From: Lagopus muta
Taxonomy: Eukaryota > Chordata > Aves > Galliformes > Phasianidae
DNA: 64,000 bases
Reading direction: 5' to 3'
Assembly (NCBI RefSeq): GCF_023343835.1
Contig: NC_064438.1
Span: forward strand, 57,560,578 to 57,624,577
In this document: positions 1 to 61,500 of the stretch, piece by piece
Layout: each line of letters starts with the position of its first letter
How positions within the stretch are numbered: the stretch's first letter is position 1
Notes under the pieces: model-generated
Databases searched by the model: none
Seen by the model: only the letters and a program-made list of their open reading frames with translations
What the model was told of the DNA's origin: nothing
Program-made: the position numbers and the translations under genes

Positions 1-124
1 AAAAGAAAGAACAATTTTGCACGGCACAGACACCATCTGTGTGCTGTGTGTGTACAGTGCCCACCGCCACCGCTGCGCCTGCAATGCAGGAAACCACGGC
101 TACAAAGGAAACAAGCAGCCACTG
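1..124. other. Left-edge flank, nothing recognised
   Basis: This stretch lies downstream of the VCPKMT poly(A) signal. I see no conserved coding sequence, repeat or RNA gene in it. It may be intergenic DNA. Confidence 0.5.
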
Positions 125-833
125 CCCACCTCACGTAGCAAAGTTTTATTGAGTGGCTCCCAGGGCTCATCTGTCCCCCAGATGGGGTTCCCCCCTCGGG
201 CAGTGCTGCCTATGGCACAGAGAACACACAGCAGCGCTGCACTGAGCCGTGGGTCCGTTCCACTCTGCCTGAGCCTGCAGACAGCACAGCCTTCCTAATG
301 GAAAGGTGCAGGGGGGGCACACGGCCCAACGAGACCACTTCTCCTCTACATCACCACCAACGCTGCAGGCCTTTCCTTTGTGGGGTTCACTCCTCAGCAG
401 GGTCCCATCCAGCTGCCGAAGAACAGGCGGTGCTGCCACAGAGCTCACGATGGGGAATTCTGTGAAGAGATTTAAAGGAAAATGGAAAGATACAAACGTT
501 TGAACAGACTGGCTTTGTTTCAACACCAGGCCCACGTGCCAGCATCAAACACCTTCGTTATGCATATCTGTGTGGTTACTGGGATAGGCTGCCCAGCTCT
601 GCTCTGTGCAGTGGGGTGGGGAAGAGGGTGGCAGAGCAGAGCACCAGGAGCTCAGAGCAGCACTGTGTGGTGTTTGTAACACTCAGGGGCCCCAAACCTT
701 CAGCCCAGCAGCCCACAGGGACAAAGGCTGGCACCTGGCACAGCGCTGTGCTTTGGAACTAAAGAGCTCCACTGTGCAAGCACAGCTTTGGTCTGCAGCT
801 TCACGGGTTCCCTGAAGGCATTTCACAGTCACT
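125..833 (-). other. VCPKMT: VCPKMT 3' untranslated region (proposed)
   Basis: The stretch runs from the VCPKMT stop codon to just past an AATAAA on the minus strand. No CR1 or conserved reading frame is seen inside. The exact cleavage site, about 20 nt past the signal, is inference. Confidence 0.6.
145..150 (-). terminator. Poly(A) signal AATAAA for VCPKMT
   Basis: The plus strand reads TTTATT, so the transcript reads AATAAA, about 690 nt after the stop codon. It is the only canonical hexamer I saw between the stop codon and the window edge. Confidence 0.65.
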
Positions 834-3967
<3,134 letters not shown>

Positions 3968-6165
3968 TTCCCCACACTCCCCAATCACACCGGGTGCCTC
4001 AGTGCCATGATGCCCTTGGTTTCTTGCCAACGCTCCCATCCCTTCCCCAAGAAGCATTCACTGCCTTTGCTAAGGACTCCAAACTCTGCATTCAGACCTC
4101 CACGTATTTTTAAAATACTTGAAAAAAGGAATTAATAAAATTGTTCCCCCCCCCCCCCCCCAATCATTCTTTTTGATGTGCTGCAGCCAAGTCACAGTGC
4201 CAGAAGAAACCATTCAGGCTCCAGAACAGGAGGAACTGCTGGAACTCGGTCCCTGAAGCACCCAGCAAGACATTTCATTTACCCTTCAGAGCTCTCACAT
4301 CCCATCTGTTTATCTGCTCTGTTCTGACGGAGCTGCCTTTTCCCACACAAACCAACTCCAAACCCAGCAATTTCACATTCTTCCTCTAGCATTTTTTTGC
4401 TCTTTTTATCCACCCCTCTAATTATAAAGCAGCTGAAATGCCAGTTTGCTTCTCCATCTTGGCATTCCGGTGAACCGCACTGGTGGGAATCTGCCTGCCT
4501 TTGGCTACTTCCACAGCACAGCAGTTGCTTTGGGAACGTGTGTTTCTGTACCCGCCGTGCTCCTGGGCTGCTGGCATTGCTGCTGCCCTGCCTCGGAACG
4601 TTCCTTCCTTTTGGCATTTTCCAGCTCCTGTTATGCTTGGAAGAAGGTTTAATTGTGCGGTAAGCGAGCCATAAGCAAGGCTTTTTTTGCATCACGCTGT
4701 GATTTATATGCTTCCAGTGAGTTCCAGCACTGGCACTGTGAAGGTACGAGCAGGATTTCATGCATGGGAAATGCAGCTGAGAACGCTGCTTTGCTGCCAC
4801 GTTCCAGCACAGGCCGATACCTCAGGCAGCGCTCCCACCTTGTGACTCCTGCTCATCAGGTGATGGATGAGCTTGGTGCTCTCCTGCCATCCTGCTGGAG
4901 CCAATTCACGTGTGTGCACGGCCTGCTAAGCCCAAGCTGCAAACACCACGCTTACTGGGACCTGCTGCTGGCAAACAGGACTCGCAGGCTCCTTTGTCCC
5001 CTAGGGCCCACCAGGAACCTGTGCCAGCTGCACTGCTCCTCAGGACAGCCCCAGACAGCAGAAAGCAGCTGTGGTGGGAATGCCCACCTCCCCCCATGTA
5101 CCTCTAGTGGAGAACAGTGACCTGCACTCAAGCCCTCTTTCAGCTGCATCGCTGAGCTTCCCAGTGAAACCATTCAGGGCCCCACTGCAAGTCGCCTGTT
5201 TCTGTTAGCTCTAAGTGTGGGATTTACAACTGCTGCCCAAAGCCAGTGAATGTATTCTGCTGCTTCCACAGGTTCAAACATCCTTGAATTCCACCCAAAA
5301 CCAGCCCTTTACAAAGGTTCTGGACGGCGTATCCTGCACAACATCCTCCATAAAGTGCTTTAGCTTTTGGTGAGCCCCAGCAAGGTCAGGATGGGCTCTG
5401 GGGGTCCCTTCCAACGGAGGGAAGTACTTTGATGTGCACAGAAGGCATTGCTAATCAGCAGATGCTCAGCTTAAGACAATATGGGAAGGACTTTGCTGAG
5501 TCAGGGCCAAAAGATAAAGCTATGCTGCATTTTAATATGGGATACTGAAGGTGCACCTGGTCTAAGCACTTGTATGGAAGGTATAAAAAGCTGATGTTTA
5601 TGTAGTCTGAAGTTTGAAAGAGTCCCCAGACGCCCAGCAACAAACAGTGTTGAGGTTTGAGAAGGACATTACTCATCTGTTCACAGTAGATGCTGGTGAG
5701 GGCTGCAGAGAGTTAACACAAATAAATGAGCACATTCTCCCTGGTCAGCTCACTGGGCAGATCTCCAGAACTGCAAAAGCCAACAGCTGCCACTGCTGTG
5801 CTCAGCAGGGGAGCACTGGGCAGAGCTGCACCACCGGACAGCTGTGGTTCAGCCCAAACTCACACTACAGAAGAGGTTTGATCTGTGTTCTGTAACAACC
5901 GGAACCAAAGCATCATCCATTTCCTGCATGCACCACCAGTGACTCCTCTGTGAGATCAACCCCTCCCTGCAGCACAGAAGGCACAGGCAGAGCAGAGTCC
6001 AAGAGAGAGAAACTGCAAGATGCACCTTCCCAAAAGACGATAAAACCTGAAAGAGCAGTGCAGAAAATCAGGGTGTTCTGCATCACCAGCAACTCGCTGA
6101 GTCCCAACCACATCCTCAGAAGGAACACGCAGCGCTCGGGCTCTTGAAAATTAAGACTGGGGTGA
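3968..6165. other. Intergenic region between VCPKMT and SOS2
   Basis: It lies between the VCPKMT promoter side and the SOS2 3' end. Apart from a 16-nt C run (4146-4161) I see no repeat, RNA gene or conserved coding sequence. Short open frames here match nothing I recognise. Confidence 0.6.
4146..4161. repeat. Homopolymer C16
   Basis: Sixteen consecutive C on the plus strand, in intergenic DNA. It is prone to length variation and sequencing error. Confidence 0.9.
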
Positions 6166-6171
6166 TTTATT
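6166..6171 (-). terminator. Poly(A) signal AATAAA for SOS2
   Basis: The plus strand reads TTTATT within GATTTATTAATC. It is the first canonical hexamer I found on the minus strand after the SOS2 stop codon. Confidence 0.65.
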
Positions 6172-7376
6172 AATCTTGTTAAGAACTCTGATACAAAGCA
6201 CAGTAAAAGGCCACAGACCAGTAAATAAAATGTGGCTTCTGGCCACTGTATAAATGCTGCTACACTACTACTGGTAAAACAGACTCGCTCTCACACCAGA
6301 TCACACCAGTAGTCTGACTGGTAAAGAAAAGTTCCATTCAGTTGTCAGTTTAAAAAGTTTAATAAAGCTTTAAATGTTTGCTGGTTTAAATGCTACCAAT
6401 TTCCAAAATGGATTCATGATTAAGTTAGGTGAAATCTGAAGGAAGTTATTAGGTTTGGAAGGCAAGACTGTTCCTAAGCCAGAGGAATCCTTCTGGCCAC
6501 ATAAGATGGCGAGCAGCAGGCTGTTCCAGGCCTCGTTTCACTTCCTTTTGTACAGGTTATCAGCACTACTGTAAATATACAATATGAACAACTGTACATA
6601 CACGGCGTATAGCTTTGTTCTCCAGAAGAGCAGAACAACTCTTTAGCTTAAGACATCTTCACCTACCGAAACAAAAAGGCACATCTGAACAAGATGCATG
6701 CTAAGTACGTAGAGGGGTGCTTTCCAGTATGGGAGACAGGCAGTCCTTGTTCATCAGTCAACACCAACTGGATATTTTGGTATCACCTGTGAGATTTCAC
6801 TCCATTTCTCTTTGTCTTCAGCAGCAAATCAACACGCATTACAACATTGGGGAACAGCAGCTGTCACTCACAAACCTCCGAGCCCAAAGTTAGAAGGCAG
6901 GTGGCCGGAGGCTGAGATCAGTAACACTGTGTGTATCCTCACCTCATGGAACCATCCCATGGTTCTTTCCAAAAAGGAACAAAAAAAAGGCCATTAGTGC
7001 TCAAATCAGAAGATTCCACAGATGCACCTTTTTTTTTTTTTGGCTCAGTGCAATCAAATGATGTCAGTTTCAACTCCATTAGTGTCGTTTACAGTGCAAA
7101 AGGTATCTTTGTATACTGGCATAACTGGCGGCACTGAGGGTGTGAAAGAAGGCAATGCTGCTGCTCACCTGAGGGCAACGCTGTCCAACAGACGCAGGCC
7201 AGACTGTGTAGTTTTGTTGGGTTTTGTCCCCAATTTAAGCTATTTTTTGTTTGTTTGATCAGCAGCACTTTAAGAGCACAATTTGCGAAAGTACTAAAAT
7301 ACACTGCCTTTCTGAATAAATAACAAAAGGAACTTTACAAAGACTATTCCAGTGTCAATGACTACCATGGCTAAGG
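6166..7376 (-). other. SOS2: SOS2 3' untranslated region (proposed)
   Basis: The stretch runs from the stop codon to an AATAAA about 1.2 kb downstream. It is repeat-free apart from a T run near 7029-7041, which is A-rich in the transcript. It ends before any CR1. Confidence 0.65.
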
Positions 7377-54675
<47,299 letters not shown>

Positions 54676-54756
54676 GGCTGCTGCCTGTTTTCCGCATCGG
54701 GACAACCCGCCCAGTCGCTCCCCGGACCGAGGAGGGAGCGCTGAGGGGAAGGAGAA

Positions 54757-54774
54757 GCCGCCGCCGCCGCCGCC
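54757..54774 (-). repeat. GGC triplet repeat (6 units) upstream of SOS2 ATG
   Basis: The plus strand reads six GCC units. In the transcript orientation this is (GGC)6, about 82 nt before the start codon, probably in the 5' UTR. Confidence 0.8.
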
Positions 54775-54943
54775 CGTCAGAGCCGGGCCGGGCAGCGCTA
54801 GGCTCGCCCCCCCGCCCGGGCGGCCATCACATCCGGCGCGGTAGAGGGCCGGGCTCCGTGCCGCTCGCCGGGCGCTGACGGGGCGGCGGCTGAGGCGCCG
54901 TCGGCCCCGCTCCTTGCGGCCCGCTACCGCCGCCGCCCTCAGC

Positions 54944-54953
54944 GCGCATGCGC
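54944..54953. promoter_or_regulatory. NRF1-like palindrome GCGCATGCGC
   Basis: A perfect palindromic match to the core NRF1 binding site, about 270 bp upstream of the SOS2 ATG in the CpG-rich region. Occupancy is inference. Confidence 0.6.
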
Positions 54954-55144
54954 CGCCTTCGGCAAGCCGCCCTCTGCCCTACCGCTATGGCGCCACCTGC
55001 CGGCCGAGTCGCGCTCAGCGCTACGGGGGGCGGCGCCGCTCGGGGCATCGTGCCGAGGTCCGGGGGTCGCAGCGCGGCGCCACCCCCCCGGCAGCCCCTT
55101 CAGCTGCCCCTCCTTGCATTCCCTTATTCCTTCCCTCTTTACAG

Positions 55145-55308
55145 GAAGGCTGTGGATGCCCCGTCCATCCCTGGAGGTGTTGAAGGCCAGGTTGGATGGG
55201 GCCCTGGGCAGCCTGGGCTGCTATGAAACGTGGAGGTTGGAGGCGGGGGATTGGAGCTTCGTGATCCTTGAGGTCCCTTCCAACCCGGGCCGTTCTGTGA
55301 TTCTGTGA
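55145..55308 (+). mobile_element. CR1 LINE 3' fragment (type A) upstream of SOS2
   Basis: It runs from GAAGGCTGTGGATGCC to the tail GGGCCGTTCTGTGATTCTGTG, with a small deletion in the middle (GGAGGTTGGAGGCGGGGGAT). It lies at the outer edge of the CpG-rich region. Confidence 0.9.
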
Positions 55309-55963
55309 AGCAGCCTTGCCCTGACGGAAGAATCAAGCAGAACGGCCGTCCTGGGAAAAACCAGCGGCGTGTTGCTCAGTAACCTGTCAACAGCAGCCTC
55401 GCCCTAGCTCCGGGCAGTTCCTTTCACCCCCCTAGAGAGCGCTGGTTTCAGTCCCCTCCGCCTCCCGAGCAGCCAAATTTTCCGAGCTCATTGCATTCAC
55501 GGCTCGCACTTTACATAACCCCTTCTTAGGGTTTCTCTACAAGGGATGCACTGCATCGGAACACACTGCCTGTCTGCGTGATGCTTTGTCGGGCACTGAC
55601 AGCTCCTCCTGCCCCGTGCTGTTTGCTGGAAAGTTTCCAACGAAGTCTTTATTTCAATGGGAAAACATTCATCAAACCCAAAGTGTGAGCAAGGAGAAAA
55701 GCATAACCCACAGTGCAGCTCCAAGCCCCCACCGCCTGTGTTCCTCCAGGTGGGACATCCCTGCCCCCAGGAAGCCACAGTTGTTCCCCGACTGCTCCAA
55801 GGTGAGGCAGTGGTGGCCCCAAAATCGATGCTACAACTGCACACAATGCAGTGAAATGAAGGAACTCAGTTTCTCCCAGGGCAGCCATCCAGTGAGCCAC
55901 AGCGTGGGGCACTCAGCATTTCATCATTTGGGTTGTGCCAGGAGGTGGACTCCATGAACCCGA
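55309..55963. other. Intergenic DNA between SOS2 and L2HGDH
   Basis: No repeat or gene recognised. A minus-strand AATAAA occurs at 55648-55653 and could serve a longer L2HGDH transcript. Confidence 0.5.
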
Positions 55964-56170
55964 TGGAATCCTAGAATGGCCTGGGTTGCAAAGAAGCACA
56001 ATGCTCATCCAGCTCCAACCCCCTGCTGTGTGCAGGTCGCCAACCAGCAGCCCAGGCTGCCCAGAGCCACATCCAGCCTGGCCTTGAATGCCTGCAGGGA
56101 TGGGGCATCCACAGCCTCCTTGGGCAACCTGTGCCACTGCCTCACCACCCTCTGGCTGAAAAACTTCCCT
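55964..56170 (-). mobile_element. CR1 LINE 3' fragment (type B) downstream of L2HGDH
   Basis: It runs from TGGAATCCTAGAATGGCC to CTGAAAAACTTCCCTC, truncated about 75 bp before the proposed L2HGDH poly(A) signal. Confidence 0.92.
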
Positions 56171-56730
56171 CTAAAATGGGTTGCTTCCAACTTGGGACTG
56201 TCTATGATGAGAGACATTACAGCATTTTTTGGAAAAATACACTCTTTTAATCACAACAGAGAAAGGCAAGCTGATTGAGCCATCCAAGTGAACTGGACCT
56301 TTTAAAAATACATACATTCATACATCTTCCTACTTCGTGGGCAATACATGAGTGATGTTACAAAAGGTTTATAGCAAGCTTTAAAAACACAAATATTCTG
56401 CTGGCTTCAGTTAAATGCTACCATCTCCTGAGAGCAAAAAGCACAGCAGGGCGCACTTTAAATGCACTAAGACTCACTGTGGTGTATGTCTGCTACACAC
56501 GGTAGTGTTCTTGTTCTGTTAATACATGTCAGGGCCACACCTCGTGTGGGAGGAAGTCACTTTTGCAATCTTTCTGTAGTATTTACTGTTGACTGGCAAC
56601 ACTTCTGGAGGGGAGCAGAGATACGGCTGTTCCGTTGTGAGATACCACTGTACAACATTACAGCACCTGGAACATGTGAACCTTCATCGAGTATTGCTGT
56701 GGGCAGGAATACAGGTGAGAGCTTTTCACA

Positions 56731-56945
56731 GTCACAGAACGGCCCGGGTTGGAAGGGACCTCAAGGATCACGAAGCTCCAACCCCCCTGTGCCATGCAGG
56801 GCCACCAACCTCCCCATTTCACAGCAGCCCAGGCTGCCCAGGGCCCCATCCAACCTGGCCTTGAACACCTCCAGGGATGGACGGGGCATCACAGCCTCTC
56901 TGGGCAGCTGTTCCAGCACCTCACCACTCTCACAGCACACAACTT
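56731..56945 (-). mobile_element. CR1 LINE 3' fragment (type A) within the L2HGDH 3' region
   Basis: In sense with L2HGDH, from TCACAGAACGGCCCGG to CACTCTCACAGCACACAACTT. Confidence 0.92.
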
Positions 56946-57739
56946 TACTTCAAACAGCTCCTTATTTGCATACCTGACCTTCTTCATGCATGGCAGAGAA
57001 CTAGAGAAAGCAACCTTTAAAAAAAAAAAGCACATGGCAAATTGCCTGGTAGCAAACTACCCACAATTATCTGTTACCCAACATCCTGTGAACATCTGCT
57101 TTAAGAATATTCTGAAGTGCTTTGCCCCTGAGGCCACGTATTTCCTTTTGCAGCAATGATGCAGAACGCGCTGAGATGCTCAGTTGACTCAGAACTCGTT
57201 TCACATCTAGCTGTATTTTACAGCATGTTCTCCACGTGGATTCTCTTCTGGGTGCACCTCTGATACAGCTTCAAACACCAGTAAGGGTGAGCTCCCCTCC
57301 TGCAGCCAGGAGGGCAATGGGAAACCTTCCTGACTCACTGCTGCTTGGGCTCCAAGGGAAGCAGCATGCAACATGACTCAGTTAAGACAGGTTTCTGTAG
57401 CTTCCCTCCCTGCACATTTGCTTTTACAAAGGCCATTTCCACTGGGTTGCTCAACATGCTGTACAAAGATAAGCTTCTTTTGTCCTACCAGTATTCAAAG
57501 GGTAAAAAACAAACGAGAAAAAAAAAATCCCAATAACTCAAACCACCAAAGAAGTTCCCCATTCATGACGGCTTCTGAGATCTAAGCCAAATGAAAAATG
57601 TCTGATTCTGTATACATTTTAATTTCAGCTCAATATTAAAATAGATAACATAAAGATGCAGTTGGAGATTCACAGTCGAAATTGACTTGGGTTTGGTAAT
57701 CTTTTGCCAGGCTTATTTCTCTCTGAAATGCTCTAAATT

Positions 57740-57790
57740 TAAGTACATAGCTCTGAATTCAGCTATTAAGTACATAGCTATATTCAGCTA
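57740..57790. repeat. Short tandem duplication, 27-bp period
   Basis: TAAGTACATAGCTCTGAATT is followed 27 bp later by TAAGTACATAGCTATATT, in the L2HGDH 3' region. Confidence 0.75.
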
Positions 57791-58338
57791 CTTTCAGTCT
57801 CCATTAAAACCTTGAATTCTGTATCTGCAGAAGAATCCTTAGGCAGGGTTTATCCTTCCATCTCCATTATTTTAACATCAGTTAGGGGTCTGATGACTCC
57901 AAGCCAATTTAAAGTGACAGAGAGACAGTGCACAGAACCACCCGGTGCCTGGGGTTCTTCAGAGGTGGGCAACCCAACCACAGAGGCTCCTTCCCCACCT
58001 ACTGTGGGCCTGGTGTGAGAACCTCACCCTGCACCGAGCACCAGCCCCTCCACAGCCTGCTCCAGCTGAGCCTGCAGCCAAGCCCTCACTGTAAGCAGCC
58101 CATTTGCTTGGCTCTTGCAGATGGCAGCACCATAGCAGGTCTTGCCCGGCACCAAACATCCTCTACTTGGGAAGCCGACAAGCTGTGGGCTGGCAAACAT
58201 TTCAAGTGCTGTTTTTGCACTGCACATCTTGTACCAGCAACACGCTGCCTGTTTTATCTTCATCATGAAAGGCTGCAGAGTTCAGACGAGCCGCTACACA
58301 TACAAGAGGTGTAAAACAGCCCTGCGCCTGGCAATCAT

Positions 58339-58534
58339 TCACAATTCAAATCTTTGCTTCACTTCATCAGCGATCATTTCTGCAATGGCAAGGGAGGAGG
58401 TGGCAGCAGGAGAAGGGGCGTTTCTGACATGAAGAATTCTGCTTCCAATATCTCCGATGCCACCATCGAAAACAAAGTCATCCACCAAATTCCCATCGCT
58501 GTCCAACGCTTGTGCTCTCACTCCTGATGGACCC
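58339..58534 (-). CDS. L2HGDH: L2HGDH last exon (64 residues and stop)
   Basis: The acceptor is TGCAG. The first base completes an Arg codon. It encodes [19 protein letters not shown] through DEVKQRFEL and TGA (58339-58341). Confidence 0.96.
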
Positions 58535-61500
58535 CTGCAAAACAAAGGAGGAGCACAACGTCAGAGTGAAAGTGTTGTAACCGTCCAGTCAGCTTCATTG
58601 AAACATGATAAAGGCTAGAGGTATTATCAGCAGCCCCTCGTAGAAAATGGAGAAGATCCAGAAATTAGTTACAACATTCACAAACCACAGGAAGAAAGGA
58701 AAAGGTAAGACACTGGTGTGCTCCATTCGAAATCAAAAAGAGGGGCCTTATCTGCAGTTAGATTTTTAAGTTACACACTTTTATCCAAGCTTTGACACGT
58801 TCTCTCAGAATGTAAATACAACCCTGATCAATTTCTTCACATAGGTATTTTCAGGGTTCGTCCTTGGAGACGCTCAAGGTCAGGCTGGACGGGACTCTGA
58901 GCACCTCATGGGAAGAAATGTGACATAACAGCTCAGTGCAGACTAATTCTATAGAAGTTTACATCTCATCAGAGTCTCTGTGCCCCTCTGGTGGCAAAAC
59001 CAAAGATTTTACACAATTGATTATGAGTCAGTGTAGGAAACGTGCTTCCATTCAACAGGCACTAGCTTGCTTGTCCCCTTCTGTCATTCTGTGACACCCC
59101 ACTGGGTGTTACCACCTGGGCTGGTTACTAGAAAAACCATAAATGCAATTTGGAGCTAAAGAAACAAGAATCAAGAGTTCTCTTTTACTAGAAAATAACC
59201 CCCAAGGTGGAGATCTGTGCTATCTGTAACAAACCCAACAAGAACATTCCTGCTGGGTCAGACCATTGGCCCACCTACCCTAACAGCTTGCCTTCTACCT
59301 CAGTCAAAGCCAATACAGGAACAGAACAAGCCCAGAAGACTCATTCCAACTGTTTGCTCACCAACCATTTGCAGCGTGGGACTTTACCTCTCCTCCTCAG
59401 TCCTGAACAGCAAGTTTGTCCTCTGCAAACAAAGCTGCAGAGATCATTCCATTTTTCCATTCTGTCTAGCTTTAAGTCTCCAAAGCAATAGTGTAAACAC
59501 CACAACATTTAAGGAATTACGTTTCATAAGCTACTAATTCTTCCTATAAGGAAGCTATTCCCTCCAGGGTGTTAGAAAATTTGCCCTTCTCCATTTCAAA
59601 TTAGTCCTGAAGGCTGAGAACGCTGGAGTTTTCTCAAGTCCAAAAATCAACTGTGTTCCAATGATGAAGATGCCTGGGGAAAAAGCAATGAGAGCAGCTG
59701 CTGTGCTGCTGGGGGAGCACAGGGCACTTGGACACCCTGAGAGGCAGAGCAGGAGGTGCCTCAGTGTGATCAGGACAGAAGAAGGGCAGGTAGCCAGGCA
59801 GAGGATTTTCTCTATTGTTCCTCATTGTGAAGTCACCCTCCCTTCTCAAACACGCAATCAAGCCCTCTCTTTTCAAAAGAGAATCCTTTGTTTTGAAATG
59901 GCAAGCCTCATCAAGCATGACTTTCATGCCAGCGGTACACTGCCTGAGTTCAGTAACTCCTTTTCACCATGCTCGAGCTCTTTCTTACACTGCATTTTCT
60001 CCCTGCAAATATTTAGACAGTTAAAATCATCCCCAAGTATTCTAAACGCCTCACATTTCCTGACAAGTCTCTTCATTTCCTTATCATTTCTACACTCCTT
60101 TGAATCCCTTGTTCTCCCTCCTCGCATTACGAAGCTGAATACAATTTTATTGACGCATTCAAACCAAGTCAGTATTTGCTTCTATCTGAAGACACTTTTA
60201 AGCACACATGTAGCAACATCACTGTCCTCCTCCTTGTACAAAACAGAGATGCAAGCACTTAGAATCATAGAATCATAGAATCACTAAGGTTGGAAAAGAC
60301 CTAAAAGATCACCCAGTCCAACCGTTCACCTATTCCCAATAGCTCCTACTAAACCATGTCCCTCAACACAACATCCAGTCTTTCCTTGAACACCCCCAGG
60401 GTCGGTGATTCCACCACCTCCCTGGGCATCCATTCCAGTGCCTGACACTTCTTAGAATCTCTGCCAGCTCTAGTTCTTTTCCAGCACTACACCCTTCCAT
60501 TTTTCCATTAAACAGCTATGTTTTAAGCCATATGTTCAGGGTCAATTAGCAGTCTTCTAAATACAAGGAGTTATGCTACATCTCTCCCTTTAGCAGCATC
60601 AGTAACAGGTCTCTGGCTTTCCCATCCACTAGCCATTCACTGATTAATTTCACTAGCCTTTACTCTCTTTGTGGATTGAAATTCTGAAGACTTGTTTTCT
60701 TTTTGGTCTCTTCTGTGAATTTCAGCCAATGGAGACCAAACAAAGTAAAACAAACATTCCTCAGACACCTTCTTGTGGAAAGCAGCAGTATCTGTTTATG
60801 ATTCCGCGGTGCATTTTGGTGGAAGAAAGCAGTGAGCTGCATTTGTTGCTGTTCAAAAAAGAAACAAAAAGAAAAGAAGAGGTTTAAGAAGCCAGTGAGT
60901 GTTACTGACAAGCAGTGTTTTCTTTACCTGAGTACATCATTGACGGTGACCTCTGGGATGAACTTCTGAAGTTCCTTCACCTGTGCACTAAGGAAACACG
61001 CTCTGTACATCTCATTCAGTCCATACGATAAGTTTCTCAGTACGAGTTTCCATAAGCCACTGTAGAGGAAAAGAAAACAACTGTGGGAGAAACAAAGCTT
61101 CCACGATAAGCACAGCCACGTCCAACTAAAGCTGCCTAAGAAGGAAGCAAATCCAACTGCCTGGTGGAATTTCCCCTTCCCAACATCAGTGATCTGACAG
61201 ATGCTTTCTATTTGGAAAATAGATTCATGTTCTTCCTGCTTCAACAAACCTTGAATACAAAGCTGCAGTGCTGCAGACTCTGAGCTGAGTCTTTCCTATG
61301 TCCAGCATTTTCCTCTGGTCCAATCAAATAACCAAAAGCTGCAAATCCCCATAGCAAGAGAGGACAGCCTTACTGCTTGGGCCTTTAGTCCACAGTCGTT
61401 CTGAAAACTCTGTCATACTCCTAACAGCCTCAGCTTTCAGTCAAGGAATCTCACTGTGTCTTTGCAACAGCCTTATTTGCTAGCTTTGCTCTCCTCAAAC

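Larger units (their letters stand above)
56246..58338 (-). other. L2HGDH: L2HGDH 3' untranslated region (proposed)
   Basis: The stretch runs from the stop codon to an ATTAAA hexamer (TTTAAT on the plus strand at 56246-56251). It includes one CR1 copy and a short tandem duplication. Both the length and the end point are inference. Confidence 0.4.

Noticed and set aside
5380-5420. Small CR1-like scrap (GGATGGGCTCTGGGGGTCCC)
   Set aside because: It is too short and rearranged to separate from chance likeness.
59661-60278. 205-codon plus-strand open frame in an L2HGDH intron
   Set aside because: Low-complexity Ser/Leu composition with no motif, no splice partners, and its right end touches a CR1 tail.
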